64,000 nt of DNA from Marinobacter caseinilyticus (GTDB lineage: Bacteria; Pseudomonadota; Gammaproteobacteria; Pseudomonadales; Oleiphilaceae), in contig NZ_WUQJ01000031.1 of NCBI RefSeq assembly GCF_011074955.1, positions 62,001-126,000 of the forward strand, in the 5' to 3' direction. This document shows positions 20,142-28,808 of the stretch, in pieces (the stretch's first letter is position 1; every line of letters starts with the position of its first letter). The notes under the pieces were generated by a model that saw nothing but the letters and a program-made list of their open reading frames with translations, ran no database searches and was not told the origin of the DNA. Position numbers and translations under genes: made by a program.

Positions 20142-20524
20142 TTTTTCAGTTTGTAACGCCCGGGCCCGAGGAACATCAGCGCGAGAGCTGTAAACAGGAA
20201 GAACCCCTGCAGTTCGAGTGCCCAACCGCCGCTACTTTTCAGCGTCATCAGTTCATTGCTGTGCACCAGTGCCAATGCCACCAGCATGTTGAAGACAATC
20301 AGCAGGGCGCCAATTCGGGTTTGGTAGCCCAGAACGATCATGATTGGGGCAATGACCTCACCAACAAACACACCGTAGGCAAACACAGCGGGAATGCCAT
20401 GACCGGCCAACAGCCCCTCAATAAAGCCGACGCCATGAAACAGCTTGGCAATGCCGTGAAACAGCAGGAGTCCGCCGAGGGTCAAGCGAATGATGAGCTT
20501 ACCAAGATCAGCGTTTTCCAACAT
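20138..20524 (-). CDS. DoxX family membrane protein
   Basis: A 128-residue four-helix membrane protein of the DoxX/DoxD superfamily. Signatures are [25 protein letters not shown] at the N-terminus and [22 protein letters not shown] in the middle. The frame is open 37 codons further upstream, but the ATG at 20524 follows a textbook AAAAAGGAG site and gives the family N-terminus. It lies 67 bases after the globin gene on the same strand and is the last gene of the proposed five-gene operon. Family members are linked to redox or thiol chemistry at the membrane; the role here is unknown. Confidence 0.88.
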   Translation of the reverse strand: MLENADLGKLIIRLTLGGLLLFHGIAKLFHGVGFIEGLLAGHGIPAVFAYGVFVGEVIAPIMIVLGYQTRIGALLIVFNMLVALALVHSNELMTLKSSGGWALELQGFFLFTALALMFLGPGRYKLKN

Positions 20525-20591
20525 CGGGGTCTCCTTTTTGTCAGGCATTGGTTGGCGTGTGTTCCAGCGTCTGTCGCACCAGATTACCAGG

Positions 20592-21026
20592 TTATAAGTT
20601 GCGCACCTCTGAATGCAACGGTGCCAACCGGGCAAGCAGGCGGTTCTGGGCGCTGGTCGAAATCCGGTTCTTTTCCATCGCCAGAATCAGGTTTTCGGTC
20701 AGTGCATTGAACTGGGTGGCCGTGATATTCATATCTTTGTGAGCCTCTCGCATGTCCCTGCCACTGTAAGTGCACGGGCCGCCGCTGAGCTGACAGATAT
20801 GGTCGGTCAGGCCCTGATGAAGCTCCACGATGTCTACGCCTTTGAACTGGAAGGCGATGCGAGTGTCATCCACCACCCCGTACAGCATATCTTCGATGAT
20901 TTGGGCAATGCCAGCACGCTGGCCTAAATCTTCGTACAGACTGTCCGGTTCCGGTTGATTCAGGCTTTGGCAGCCGACCGCGAAGAGCAACACAGCCATC
21001 ACCATCAGATGTTTAAAGGAGGTCAT
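20592..21026 (-). CDS. Lipidated group 1 truncated hemoglobin
   Basis: A 144-residue protein with a lipoprotein signal peptide (lipobox FAVGC, Cys19) followed by a truncated-globin domain. Diagnostic are SLYEDLGQRAGIAQIIEDMLYGVVDD and the F-helix block GGPCTYSGRDMREAHKDMNIT, with the proximal heme histidine at residue 96. Truncated globins bind O2 or NO and are usually cytoplasmic, so a membrane-anchored periplasmic form is notable. The longer open frame (to 21179) is rejected because the ATG at 21026 follows AGGGAA and opens a normal signal peptide. It lies 20 bases after the DUF3034 gene. Confidence 0.85.
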   Translation of the reverse strand: MTSFKHLMVMAVLLFAVGCQSLNQPEPDSLYEDLGQRAGIAQIIEDMLYGVVDDTRIAFQFKGVDIVELHQGLTDHICQLSGGPCTYSGRDMREAHKDMNITATQFNALTENLILAMEKNRISTSAQNRLLARLAPLHSEVRNL

Positions 21027-21046
21027 AGTCGAGTTCCCTGCATTGA

Positions 21047-21904
21047 TTAAAAGCTGCCTTGAAGCGACAGATAGGCACCTTGCTGGTCTTTCAGGCCGGC
21101 GATGTCTCCCAGATTCACCCAGGCTGCGGTAATGGCCAGGTGGCGATTGGGAACCCAGGCGACAAATACATCCCACCAATCACTTTCACGGGCGAAACTC
21201 AGGTTGTCGGGTTTCTGGCGATACTCCACGCCGGTTAGCCAGCGTCGGTCAAGAAACACGCCAACGCTCGATTCAAGCTGCATATCGTAGCGATCGCCTT
21301 GGTCGCCGCCAAAGCCCAGCAAGCCACCCTGGTTGGCCTTGGTGCCGCGGAGGGTGGCATTGACCAGCACGTTGCGATCGAAGGCCGCCGCGAAGAATAA
21401 TTTGCTGCCCGCAAGGTAGAGGTCGGTGCCGGTCTCGTCCCGCGCCCCTACCGCAGACGGAATCGTAAATTCACGGTTACGCTTGTGCTGGATGCCCACG
21501 GCCCACTGGCCGTAGGGGCTGTACAGCACGTCACCCCAGAGCCGGACCTTGACGCCAAAGATATCTTGCGTGAGTTCATCCTCGTTGAGCGCGGCGCCGA
21601 GGGTATCCAGGTCCAGGGTTTGACGACCGACACTGAGTTCGACGCGATTGTGCCAGTTGATCGACGCTCCGGTGAAACTCACGGTGTAGTCATCCACGCT
21701 GGCCTGGGACAGTGCCAGCGTGCCACTCCATTCCTGGTCGCTGGCGTACCCGCTGAGCAACGCCCACGGCACCAGACCGCCGCCGGCGCTGCCTTCTATG
21801 GAGGTGACCCCCCCGGTTGCCCAGAGCCGACTCCCGGGTGCCGCCAGCGCGTGTCCGGTGGTCAGCAGCGCCAGGGTGATCCACGCCAGCAAAAGTCTTT
21901 TCAT
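21047..21904 (-). CDS. DUF3034 family exported protein, probable outer-membrane beta-barrel
   Basis: 285 residues. A signal peptide (MKRLLLAWITLALLTTGHALA) is followed by alternating hydrophobic/polar strands rich in aromatic residues and an aromatic C-terminal residue (LSLQGSF). Both are the look of a small outer-membrane beta-barrel. It matches DUF3034, which has no known function. A start at 21925 overlaps the upstream stop as ATGA, but the ATG at 21904 has GGGAG at good spacing and begins the signal peptide. It belongs to the operon with the GGDEF/EAL protein. Confidence 0.82.
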   Translation of the reverse strand: MKRLLLAWITLALLTTGHALAAPGSRLWATGGVTSIEGSAGGGLVPWALLSGYASDQEWSGTLALSQASVDDYTVSFTGASINWHNRVELSVGRQTLDLDTLGAALNEDELTQDIFGVKVRLWGDVLYSPYGQWAVGIQHKRNREFTIPSAVGARDETGTDLYLAGSKLFFAAAFDRNVLVNATLRGTKANQGGLLGFGGDQGDRYDMQLESSVGVFLDRRWLTGVEYRQKPDNLSFARESDWWDVFVAWVPNRHLAITAAWVNLGDIAGLKDQQGAYLSLQGSF

Positions 21905-21921
21905 TACTGCTCCCACCAGTC

Positions 21922-24291
21922 TCATGTTGATGAATTCGCACTCGCCTGCTCGACAGTCAACTCAGCGGCGCGGGTCTCAAATGTCTGCGCCCAGGCCGTC
22001 AGGTCTGTCGACACCATCGGCCGGCCCAAAAAGAACCCTTGCGCCAGATCGCAGCCCCAGCCCTGCAAAAGCTGCCAGCTCTCGACATTCTCAATGCCTT
22101 CCGCCACCACGCTCAGGCCCAGACCGTGGGCCATGTCGATCGTGGATTTGACGATCAATTGATCCTGAGGTTGGCTGCCGAGGTTGAGCACAAAGGACTT
22201 GTCGATCTTCAGTTCGTGTACGGGCAATTGGCGCAATTGGGCCAATGACGAATAACCGGTCCCGAAGTCGTCCACTGATAACCTGACGCCCAACGACCGC
22301 AGCTGCTCCAGGACTTGGGTGGCGACGCCCGCATCCGCCATGACGGCACTTTCCGTAATCTCAAAGGTGAGTTTGTTCATACGACCGTGCCAGCCCTTGA
22401 ATACGGTGTGGATCTCGTCAGCCAGATTTCGGTTGGTTAAATCCAGTGCCGACAGGTTGATGGCCACCCCAATATCCAGACCGTTCTTATGCCAATCCGC
22501 GGTATCCCGTGCAATACGACGCAGGATAAAGCCGGTTAGCTCCTGAATCTGACCGGAACGCTCGGCCAACCGGATAAATTCCTCTGGATTGATAAAGCCC
22601 AGCTCCGGGTGTCGCCACCGAATCAAGGCTTCGACTTGTGTAAACGTAGCCGAGCCAAACCTGACTTTAGGCTGATAATTCATGTACATATGCCCATCGT
22701 TCAGGGCGTTGGGCAGATCGCGTATCAGGCGTAGTTCCTTCAGGTGATCTTCATCACCGCCCGGGCGGTAGAACGCCATGTGGTTTTCAGCGTGAGCTGC
22801 CCGCCCCAGGGTCAGGCTCAACCGGCGCCGAACTTCATCCGACGTGCTGGCATCGGCAGGCAGTTCCAGAATGGCCATGTGCAGTTTGAGATTAATGGGG
22901 GTATCGCTGATCACCGCGGGCAGCTCGGCGTGGCTTCTCAGGCGGGCCAGCAATGAGCGTAACGACGATTCATCCTCGACCGGTAACAGCGCAATGAACT
23001 CATTGCCGCCGGTACGGCCGAAGATACAGTTTATCGGCAACTGACCACGCAGTCGAAGCCCGATGGCGAGCAGAGCCTGATCGCCAAAACTGTAACCCAA
23101 GGTCTCATTCAATGCCTTGAAATCGGTCAGCGAAATGCCCACCAGATAGCCCTTGCGGTGCTCTGAAAACCAGTCACGCAGTTCGGACTCAATGGCCTTG
23201 CGATTTGGCAATCCGCTGAGGTCGTCGTGAATCGCGTCGTGCCTGATCCGGTGTTCCCGTTCGCGGATTCGAAGCAACATGTCATTGAGCGCTTTGCTCA
23301 GAGTTCTGAGCTCGCCCCCGGTACGCAGATCTGGGGGCTGAACGGAGCGGCCCTCACCAATGGCCGCGGCAAAGTTGGCCAGTTGCAATACCGGACGCCC
23401 CAGCGCTCTGGCCGTCAGCACCACCAAAACGCCGGCGATGAACAGCGCGGTCAATACCAGCAGCAGCATTTCAAGCGCGAGTTGGTAGTAGGTCTCCAGT
23501 GCTTTGGCCCGATCGCTTAATAACAGTGCGTGGATGGACCCGTCGGACCCTGACTTGAGGTTCAGGGACTGGATAAAATAGCGATTACTATCCACCAGCT
23601 CTGCCCCATTCAGCTTGTTGAACTGGGACAACAATTCCTGATCCAGGGCGCGTTGTGGCAGGCTACTGGCAAGGATCATGGCCTCACCACCCTGGCGTCG
23701 CTCAAATACGACCTGAGTGCCGGTCAGATCGCCAATAAACTCCGCAAACGCATTGTTCAAAGGAAAACCGGCCGCCAGCCAGGCCCGCAGGCCAGGGCCC
23801 TGAATTGGCACGATCAGAATCTGGTAAGCTCGATTTTGCCAGCTCACAATTTCGGCGGCCGAGCCCGATTCCTGTGCTGAGGCGAGCAGGTTGGCAAAGG
23901 GTAATGGTGTGCCATTCTCCAGTCCCTGCAGGTTGGCAATCAACGTGCCGCTGTTGTCTGCCAGCATGGCCAGGCCGGTTCCGGCGCGGGCACTGTGGTT
24001 AGCCAGAACGCTGGTGATGGTGGGGGTATCACGGGTTGCGATGGCGGATTTGAATCCGAAATCGTCGGCAACGATTCGCAAGTTTGAGATCAACAACTCG
24101 GTCCGCCGATCAATCACTTCCATCGCAATGCCTTCGGCAATGGACAGCTGTTTGGCGGCGCGGGTTTCTTCTTCTTCGAACAGATAAAACATCATGACCC
24201 CAGCAATACTGATGCTGGTGATGACAACCGACGAGAGCATCGCCAACATCAGGCGGCCTCTAAAACCCGGAGTCGGAAACCATGTCTTCAT
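21922..24291 (-). CDS. Membrane GGDEF/EAL protein, predicted c-di-GMP phosphodiesterase
   Basis: 789 residues. Transmembrane helices lie at about 18-36 and 271-293 and enclose a periplasmic sensor region of some 230 residues. A HAMP-like region (294-345), a GGDEF domain from about 352 and an EAL domain from about 525 follow. The GGDEF motif is degenerate (GGNEF, 428-432). The EAL motif is intact (EALIRW from 554) together with DDFGTGYSSL and the KIDKSFV lysine, so c-di-GMP hydrolysis is the likely output. The layout resembles LapD, but the EAL residues are conserved here. It overlaps the upstream cupredoxin gene by one base. Confidence 0.9.
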   Translation of the reverse strand: MKTWFPTPGFRGRLMLAMLSSVVITSISIAGVMMFYLFEEEETRAAKQLSIAEGIAMEVIDRRTELLISNLRIVADDFGFKSAIATRDTPTITSVLANHSARAGTGLAMLADNSGTLIANLQGLENGTPLPFANLLASAQESGSAAEIVSWQNRAYQILIVPIQGPGLRAWLAAGFPLNNAFAEFIGDLTGTQVVFERRQGGEAMILASSLPQRALDQELLSQFNKLNGAELVDSNRYFIQSLNLKSGSDGSIHALLLSDRAKALETYYQLALEMLLLVLTALFIAGVLVVLTARALGRPVLQLANFAAAIGEGRSVQPPDLRTGGELRTLSKALNDMLLRIREREHRIRHDAIHDDLSGLPNRKAIESELRDWFSEHRKGYLVGISLTDFKALNETLGYSFGDQALLAIGLRLRGQLPINCIFGRTGGNEFIALLPVEDESSLRSLLARLRSHAELPAVISDTPINLKLHMAILELPADASTSDEVRRRLSLTLGRAAHAENHMAFYRPGGDEDHLKELRLIRDLPNALNDGHMYMNYQPKVRFGSATFTQVEALIRWRHPELGFINPEEFIRLAERSGQIQELTGFILRRIARDTADWHKNGLDIGVAINLSALDLTNRNLADEIHTVFKGWHGRMNKLTFEITESAVMADAGVATQVLEQLRSLGVRLSVDDFGTGYSSLAQLRQLPVHELKIDKSFVLNLGSQPQDQLIVKSTIDMAHGLGLSVVAEGIENVESWQLLQGWGCDLAQGFFLGRPMVSTDLTAWAQTFETRAAELTVEQASANSST

Positions 24292-24956
24292 TAGAGATCA
24301 CGGAAGCGCTTTTGCAGGCCTTCCAGGCCAGAACGGGGCGCTTTCTCAGGCATAACATCCAATGTTAGCGTTTGTGTGATTGGAAATGGTCCCGTCAGCG
24401 TAATGAATTGACTGGTGGTATTGTTGCGCAATCTCGGGTGCCAGATTTCAACATTCAGGCCGCCCTCCAGGCTATCGTCTGGCAACTCAAACTGACTTAT
24501 GCCGTCATCTCCAGAACGGCTCGCCTGGCTTTTGTCGGTCACCACAATAAAACCCTGCATGTTGTCGTGAATATTGCAGCCGAGCTCAACGATGCCGGTT
24601 TTATCAAATCGAATGGGCGCCTCGGGCTGACCGGCGTATAGCTCAATGTTCAGCGGCTTGGGCTTCGAGAAGGAATACACATGATGTTGGGTGTTGTCCC
24701 GGTTTGGAAACGACACCGTTGTGTCTTGCGGGATAATCAGCACATGGGGGGCGAACGCACGCTGCTGCTGCGCCATCTCAGCAGTGGCTGGTGAGGGTGT
24801 CATACCGTTGTCAGCAGTCACCACCACACCAGGCAGCGGCTTGCCGGTGGATTGATCGTAAAATTCAAGCGAGACAGAGCCTGCGAAACTCTGCAACGGC
24901 GTTCCGAGCGCCAGAATAAAAGCGGCAAGCAAACCAAAGTGACCATTAGACAGCAT
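24291..24956 (-). CDS. Periplasmic cupredoxin-like protein (annotated elsewhere as methylamine utilization protein)
   Basis: 221 residues with a signal peptide (cleavage near LQSFAG). A carboxypeptidase-regulatory-like beta segment is followed by a cupredoxin fold. Type-1 copper-type ligands are visible: H91/H92 in NTQHHVYSF, then C127, H130 and M133 in GCNIHDNMQGF. Homologues are often labelled methylamine utilization protein, but no methylamine dehydrogenase genes are here, so the label should not be taken literally. It is the first gene of the operon and overlaps the GGDEF/EAL gene by one base (TAATG). Confidence 0.8.
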   Translation of the reverse strand: MLSNGHFGLLAAFILALGTPLQSFAGSVSLEFYDQSTGKPLPGVVVTADNGMTPSPATAEMAQQQRAFAPHVLIIPQDTTVSFPNRDNTQHHVYSFSKPKPLNIELYAGQPEAPIRFDKTGIVELGCNIHDNMQGFIVVTDKSQASRSGDDGISQFELPDDSLEGGLNVEIWHPRLRNNTTSQFITLTGPFPITQTLTLDVMPEKAPRSGLEGLQKRFRDL

Positions 24957-25082
24957 GTAAGGTTCCGTGCTTTTTTAAGTGACTAGGCTAACTCGGCTGG
25001 TGTGCAAAGTCGAAAATTACGACAGGCAGGTGACGCCCTCACGAGTGTAAACCCTATCAAGGAGCTTGCCGGTTGAATGCCC

Positions 25083-25769
25083 TCATGGTTTTGGTCCCAG
25101 CATAAAGTGAATATGGTTTCGAATCAGCAGGTTTTCCCAATATTCACGCATCCAGTCCCAAGCGGCGTGCTTTACCTCGGATACAAAGGGATCAAGATTC
25201 AGTTCGTAGTAATCCGGCGATCCGGCAATCTGAACCACGGTGATGGTAATGGACTGGTCCAGCTCATTGGCAAAAGGTTCGCCAATGAGCTGATGGGCAA
25301 GCAGGTTTGCCTGGGTGGCCTCAACATCCACCAGTTGGCTGCTCCGGGTGGAGCGGTTGTTCTCGTACATCTCTTCCATCAGTCGATGACACAGGTACGC
25401 CTTGATGAGCAGGCCATCAAGGCCATCGTAGCGCGCCAGCAGTATGGAGGGTTGAGTAAAATAGCGGGTGGCGGCGCGAATAAACGGGGCGAACAGCGCT
25501 GATTTGCCGGCTTGCTTGGCACAGGCGTCGACGCACTCGATCAAGCGGGGCGCCATTTCAATGTATTCAACCGCGAACTGAAAGAGGCACGTGGCCGGTT
25601 GATAGCCTTCCACTGTAATACTGTCCGGTAGGCTTGCAGCCCGGCTTCGCATTTGTCGCAAAAACTCACCGGACCGTGCTTCCTGCCGGCGGGCCTGGGC
25701 GATGATGTTTAATACAGCCGCTGGTGTCATGTCAGGGGATGCCGAAGTATGCACTGAATAGGGTCGCAA
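25083..25769 (-). CDS. Conserved hypothetical protein, unrecognised
   Basis: A 228-residue soluble protein that I do not recognise. It is mostly helical in look. It has an N-terminal segment with alternating charge (AQARRQEARSGEFLRQMRSRAASL) and a middle part rich in hydrophobic and aromatic residues (CLFQFAVEYIEMAPRLIECVDACAKQAG). The C-terminus ends WMREYWENLLIRNHIHFMLGPKP. There is no signal peptide, no transmembrane helix and no metal-binding pattern. It is alone on the minus strand, 126 bases upstream of the cupredoxin operon. Coding is supported by length, codon use like its neighbours and the absence of a competing frame. Confidence 0.6.
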   Translation of the reverse strand: MRPYSVHTSASPDMTPAAVLNIIAQARRQEARSGEFLRQMRSRAASLPDSITVEGYQPATCLFQFAVEYIEMAPRLIECVDACAKQAGKSALFAPFIRAATRYFTQPSILLARYDGLDGLLIKAYLCHRLMEEMYENNRSTRSSQLVDVEATQANLLAHQLIGEPFANELDQSITITVVQIAGSPDYYELNLDPFVSEVKHAAWDWMREYWENLLIRNHIHFMLGPKP

Positions 25770-25893
25770 GGCGCCTCCCGCTATCCGTCAGCAATCGTTA
25801 GTCACGCAAGCAGGTACGGGCTGGCTACCACGTAATGCCTGCCGTTTCCGATTAGTGTAGTTGAGATTCTACGGCCTGCCTGAGTGTAATGCC

Positions 25894-27228
25894 TTAAGCG
25901 AACCAGGTACCCCGCCGCGTGTGTTTGAAAAACAACCAGCCCATGCTGGCTGCTCTGGCTAACATGAGGAAAATCAAAGAGAACCAAAGGCCATGGTTGC
26001 CCCAGGCGGTGGTCAGCCACCAGACCGGGAGAAACACCAGCACAGCGGAGGCCAGCATCGAGTTTTGCATGTCCCGGGTGCGGGTGGCGCCGATAAAGAT
26101 GCCGTCCAGTAAAAATCCCCACACGGCGGCCAGAGGCAGTGTCCAGAGCCAGGGCAGGTAAGCGTGGGCGACGATCCGAACGTCTTCTATGCTCGTCAGC
26201 AGGTGGATAAGTGTCTCCCCGGCCAGCACAAACAGCAGGGTAAACAGACCGGCACCCCATAAGGACCAACGCGTAGCGGAGCGGCAAACCATCTTGAACT
26301 GGTGGCGGTTTTTTTGCCCGACGGCTTCACCAACCAGGGCCTCGGCGGCGTTGGCAAACCCATCAAGGCCATTGGAAATCACCAGCAGGAAGGTGATCAG
26401 GACAGCGTTGGCCGCCAGAACAATATCACCCTGGCGTGCGCCCTGGGCGGTAAAAAAAGCCAGCACCAGCAACAGGGTCACCGTGCGAACCATGATGTAA
26501 CGGTTGACGTTCAGCAGCCTGAGGTAGTCTGACAGGGAACCCAGCAGAGCATGGTTAAACCGAACCTCCGTCGGCAATCGACGGAGTACGAGCCAAAACC
26601 CCACGCCTGCTGCAGAGTACTCGGCCAACACGGTGGCTAAGGCGACGCCCTGGCTGTTCCAGCCCAAACCGGTCACAAACGTGACATCCAGGACAATATT
26701 GAGGCCATTGGCCGCAATGAGCATGAGCATGGGGCCACGGGGGTTCTGGGTTCCGATCAGCCAGCCCACCAGGGTGTATTGGCACAGTACCGCCGGCGCA
26801 CTCCAGATCCGGATCGCGGCGTAATCGCCAGCAAGCCTTGCGACGTCCTCACTGGGGTTCATCAGCGCCAGCCCAAAGTCAATCAACGGTTGATGAAAGC
26901 CAATCAGTAACAGGCCGATAACCACTGCGAGAATAACCGAGCGTGCGAGCAAGGCGATTTGGCCAAAACCATCCTGGCGACCATAGGCCTGAGCGGCCAA
27001 ACCGGTGGTCCCCATTCGCATAAATCCGAAGGTCCAGAACAGAATTGTGAACAAATTGGCGCCAATCGCGACAGCACCCAGGTATTCCGGACGCTCAAGA
27101 TGGCCAAGAACGGCAGTGTCCACAAGTCCCAGTAGCGGCACGGTCAGGTTGGTCAACATCAATGGCCATGCCAGGGCCCAGAGGCGCTGATCCGTAGGGG
27201 ACACAGACCATTGTGCGGGTGTGTTCAT
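25894..27228 (-). CDS. MATE family efflux transporter
   Basis: Twelve-helix cation/drug antiporter of the multidrug and toxin extrusion family, DinF-like branch. From the ATG at 27228 (MNTPAQWSVSPTDQRLWALAWPLM) it has 444 residues, the family size. The two homologous six-helix halves are visible; each begins with a conserved pattern (LTNLTVPLLGLVDTAVLGHL in the first, ISNGLDGFANAAEALVGEAVG in the second). The longer frame to 27444 adds 72 residues without family character and is rejected. It is divergent from the cytochrome oxidase operon. Confidence 0.92.
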   Translation of the reverse strand: MNTPAQWSVSPTDQRLWALAWPLMLTNLTVPLLGLVDTAVLGHLERPEYLGAVAIGANLFTILFWTFGFMRMGTTGLAAQAYGRQDGFGQIALLARSVILAVVIGLLLIGFHQPLIDFGLALMNPSEDVARLAGDYAAIRIWSAPAVLCQYTLVGWLIGTQNPRGPMLMLIAANGLNIVLDVTFVTGLGWNSQGVALATVLAEYSAAGVGFWLVLRRLPTEVRFNHALLGSLSDYLRLLNVNRYIMVRTVTLLLVLAFFTAQGARQGDIVLAANAVLITFLLVISNGLDGFANAAEALVGEAVGQKNRHQFKMVCRSATRWSLWGAGLFTLLFVLAGETLIHLLTSIEDVRIVAHAYLPWLWTLPLAAVWGFLLDGIFIGATRTRDMQNSMLASAVLVFLPVWWLTTAWGNHGLWFSLIFLMLARAASMGWLFFKHTRRGTWFA

Positions 27229-27579
27229 CAAGTTTTGGGGCTCCGTCGGGATGCGACAAAAGTATTGTATAGGCGCTTTAGTTATAAGCAGGCGGTTTGA
27301 AAGGCAGTTAAATTTTAACCAATGTTTTGAGACTTTGTCCCACCTCTGTCTATACTGGGCCTCGATTAATTCGTGAAAAGACTTCCGCTCCTCGTCAGTT
27401 GAGTGTGTGCGAGCACTCATCGGGCAATAGGGATCGGGAAGCAATACTTCCTGAAGTAGGAAGTGTCACGCAGAACATACGGACACGCCAGCCGACCTTC
27501 GGGCGATAGCTGTTTTCCCGGCTGCCTGATGACGGGTTGTTGCTGTCATGACAAGAACAATACTCTGTGGAGACACGTT
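27229..27579 (+). promoter_or_regulatory. Promoter region of the cytochrome oxidase operon
   Basis: 351 bases between the divergent MATE gene and coxB. TTGAGA (27327-27332) and TATACT (27351-27356) are separated by 18 bases and form a plausible sigma-70 promoter for coxB. Downstream are two short inverted repeats: GAGTG/CACTC at 27401-27418 and ACTTCC/GGAAGT at 27446-27464. They could be operators or leader hairpins. No small gene is supported here. Confidence 0.45.
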
Positions 27580-28704
27580 ATGCGTGTGCACGCAAAGCGG
27601 GCAGGCGCCCTTCTGGGCGCGAGTCTGGTATCCAGCCAGGCAATGGCGGACTGGACGTTAAACATGGCGCCGGGGGTAACCGGCACCAGTAATGAGATTT
27701 ATGGTCTGCACATGACGATCCTGTGGATCTGCGTTGCTATTGGCATCGTAGTCTTCGGCGTGATGTTCTGGTCCATCTTTGCCCATCGCAAGTCGAAAGG
27801 CAGCAAGCCTGCACATTTTCATGAAAACACGGTGGTGGAGATCCTCTGGACCATCATACCATTCGTGATCCTCGTGCTCATGTGTATCCCCGCCACAGCG
27901 ACCCTCATGGATATGTACGACAGCGAAGAGTCGGACATTGACATCAAGGTGACCGGCTACCAGTGGAAGTGGAAGTACGATTACATCAATGAGGAATTTG
28001 GTTACTTTTCCAACACTACAACGCCTCAGGATGAAATCTACAACCGCGTGGAGAAGAACGAACATTACCTGCGGGAAGTGGACAACCCGATGGTGGTGCC
28101 GGTGGATAAGAAAATCCGCTTCCTGGTGACCGCCAACGATGTCATTCACTCTTGGTGGGTGCCTGCCTTCGGGGTCAAGAAAGACGCCATCCCGGGCTTT
28201 ATCAACGAAACCTGGACCCGCATCGACGAGCCGGGCATCTACCGCGGTCAGTGCACAGAGCTCTGTGGTCGCCTTCACGGGTTCATGCCGGTGGTGGTCA
28301 AAGCAGTGCCGCAGGACGAATACGATGCCTGGGTTGCGGAACAGGTGGCCAGCGCCGAGCGTGAGCGCGAACTGACCAGCAAAGACTGGACCCTGGCTGA
28401 GCTGATGGAGCGGGGCGAAGGTGTATACAACACCAACTGCGCAGCCTGTCATCAGGCCAATGGTGAGGGCATGCCACCGACTTTCCCGGCGCTGAAAGGC
28501 AGTCGCATTGCCATCGAAGATATGAACGCCCACCTGGATGTGGTGGTCAACGGGGTGTCTGGCTCGCCCATGCAGGCTTTTGGTGAACAGCTCAGCGAAG
28601 CGGATTTGGCCGCGGTTATTACCTATGAGCGGAATGCGTGGGGTAATGACACCGGTGAAATGGTCACACCGAAAGAAGTGTTCGATTACAAAAATAAGGA
28701 GTAA
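27580..28704 (+). CDS. coxB: Cytochrome c oxidase subunit II with fused cytochrome c domain
   Basis: Electron-entry subunit of the aa3-type oxidase. 374 residues from the ATG at 27580, behind a GGAG. A signal peptide is followed by two transmembrane helices, then the CuA cupredoxin domain with C225-TEL-C229, H233 and M236. A C-terminal cytochrome c domain has the heme motif C287-A-A-C290-H291, so the enzyme is of the caa3 kind. The longer frame from 27463 is rejected because it would put an unlikely cysteine-rich leader before the signal peptide. It is the first gene of the cox operon. Confidence 0.96.
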   Translation: MRVHAKRAGALLGASLVSSQAMADWTLNMAPGVTGTSNEIYGLHMTILWICVAIGIVVFGVMFWSIFAHRKSKGSKPAHFHENTVVEILWTIIPFVILVLMCIPATATLMDMYDSEESDIDIKVTGYQWKWKYDYINEEFGYFSNTTTPQDEIYNRVEKNEHYLREVDNPMVVPVDKKIRFLVTANDVIHSWWVPAFGVKKDAIPGFINETWTRIDEPGIYRGQCTELCGRLHGFMPVVVKAVPQDEYDAWVAEQVASAERERELTSKDWTLAELMERGEGVYNTNCAACHQANGEGMPPTFPALKGSRIAIEDMNAHLDVVVNGVSGSPMQAFGEQLSEADLAAVITYERNAWGNDTGEMVTPKEVFDYKNKE

Positions 28705-28808
28705 CGCTGCTGGGAGCCGGATGAACGTCATCCTGGCTCCCATTGACGTCTTCTCCAGCTACTATAAACAGCGCCGACAAGCTTCATCAGGCGGCTAGGG
28801 GGTTCTTC

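Noticed and set aside
24291-24956. True methylamine utilisation gene
   Set aside because: No methylamine dehydrogenase, amicyanin or maturation genes are near. The family label is historical.
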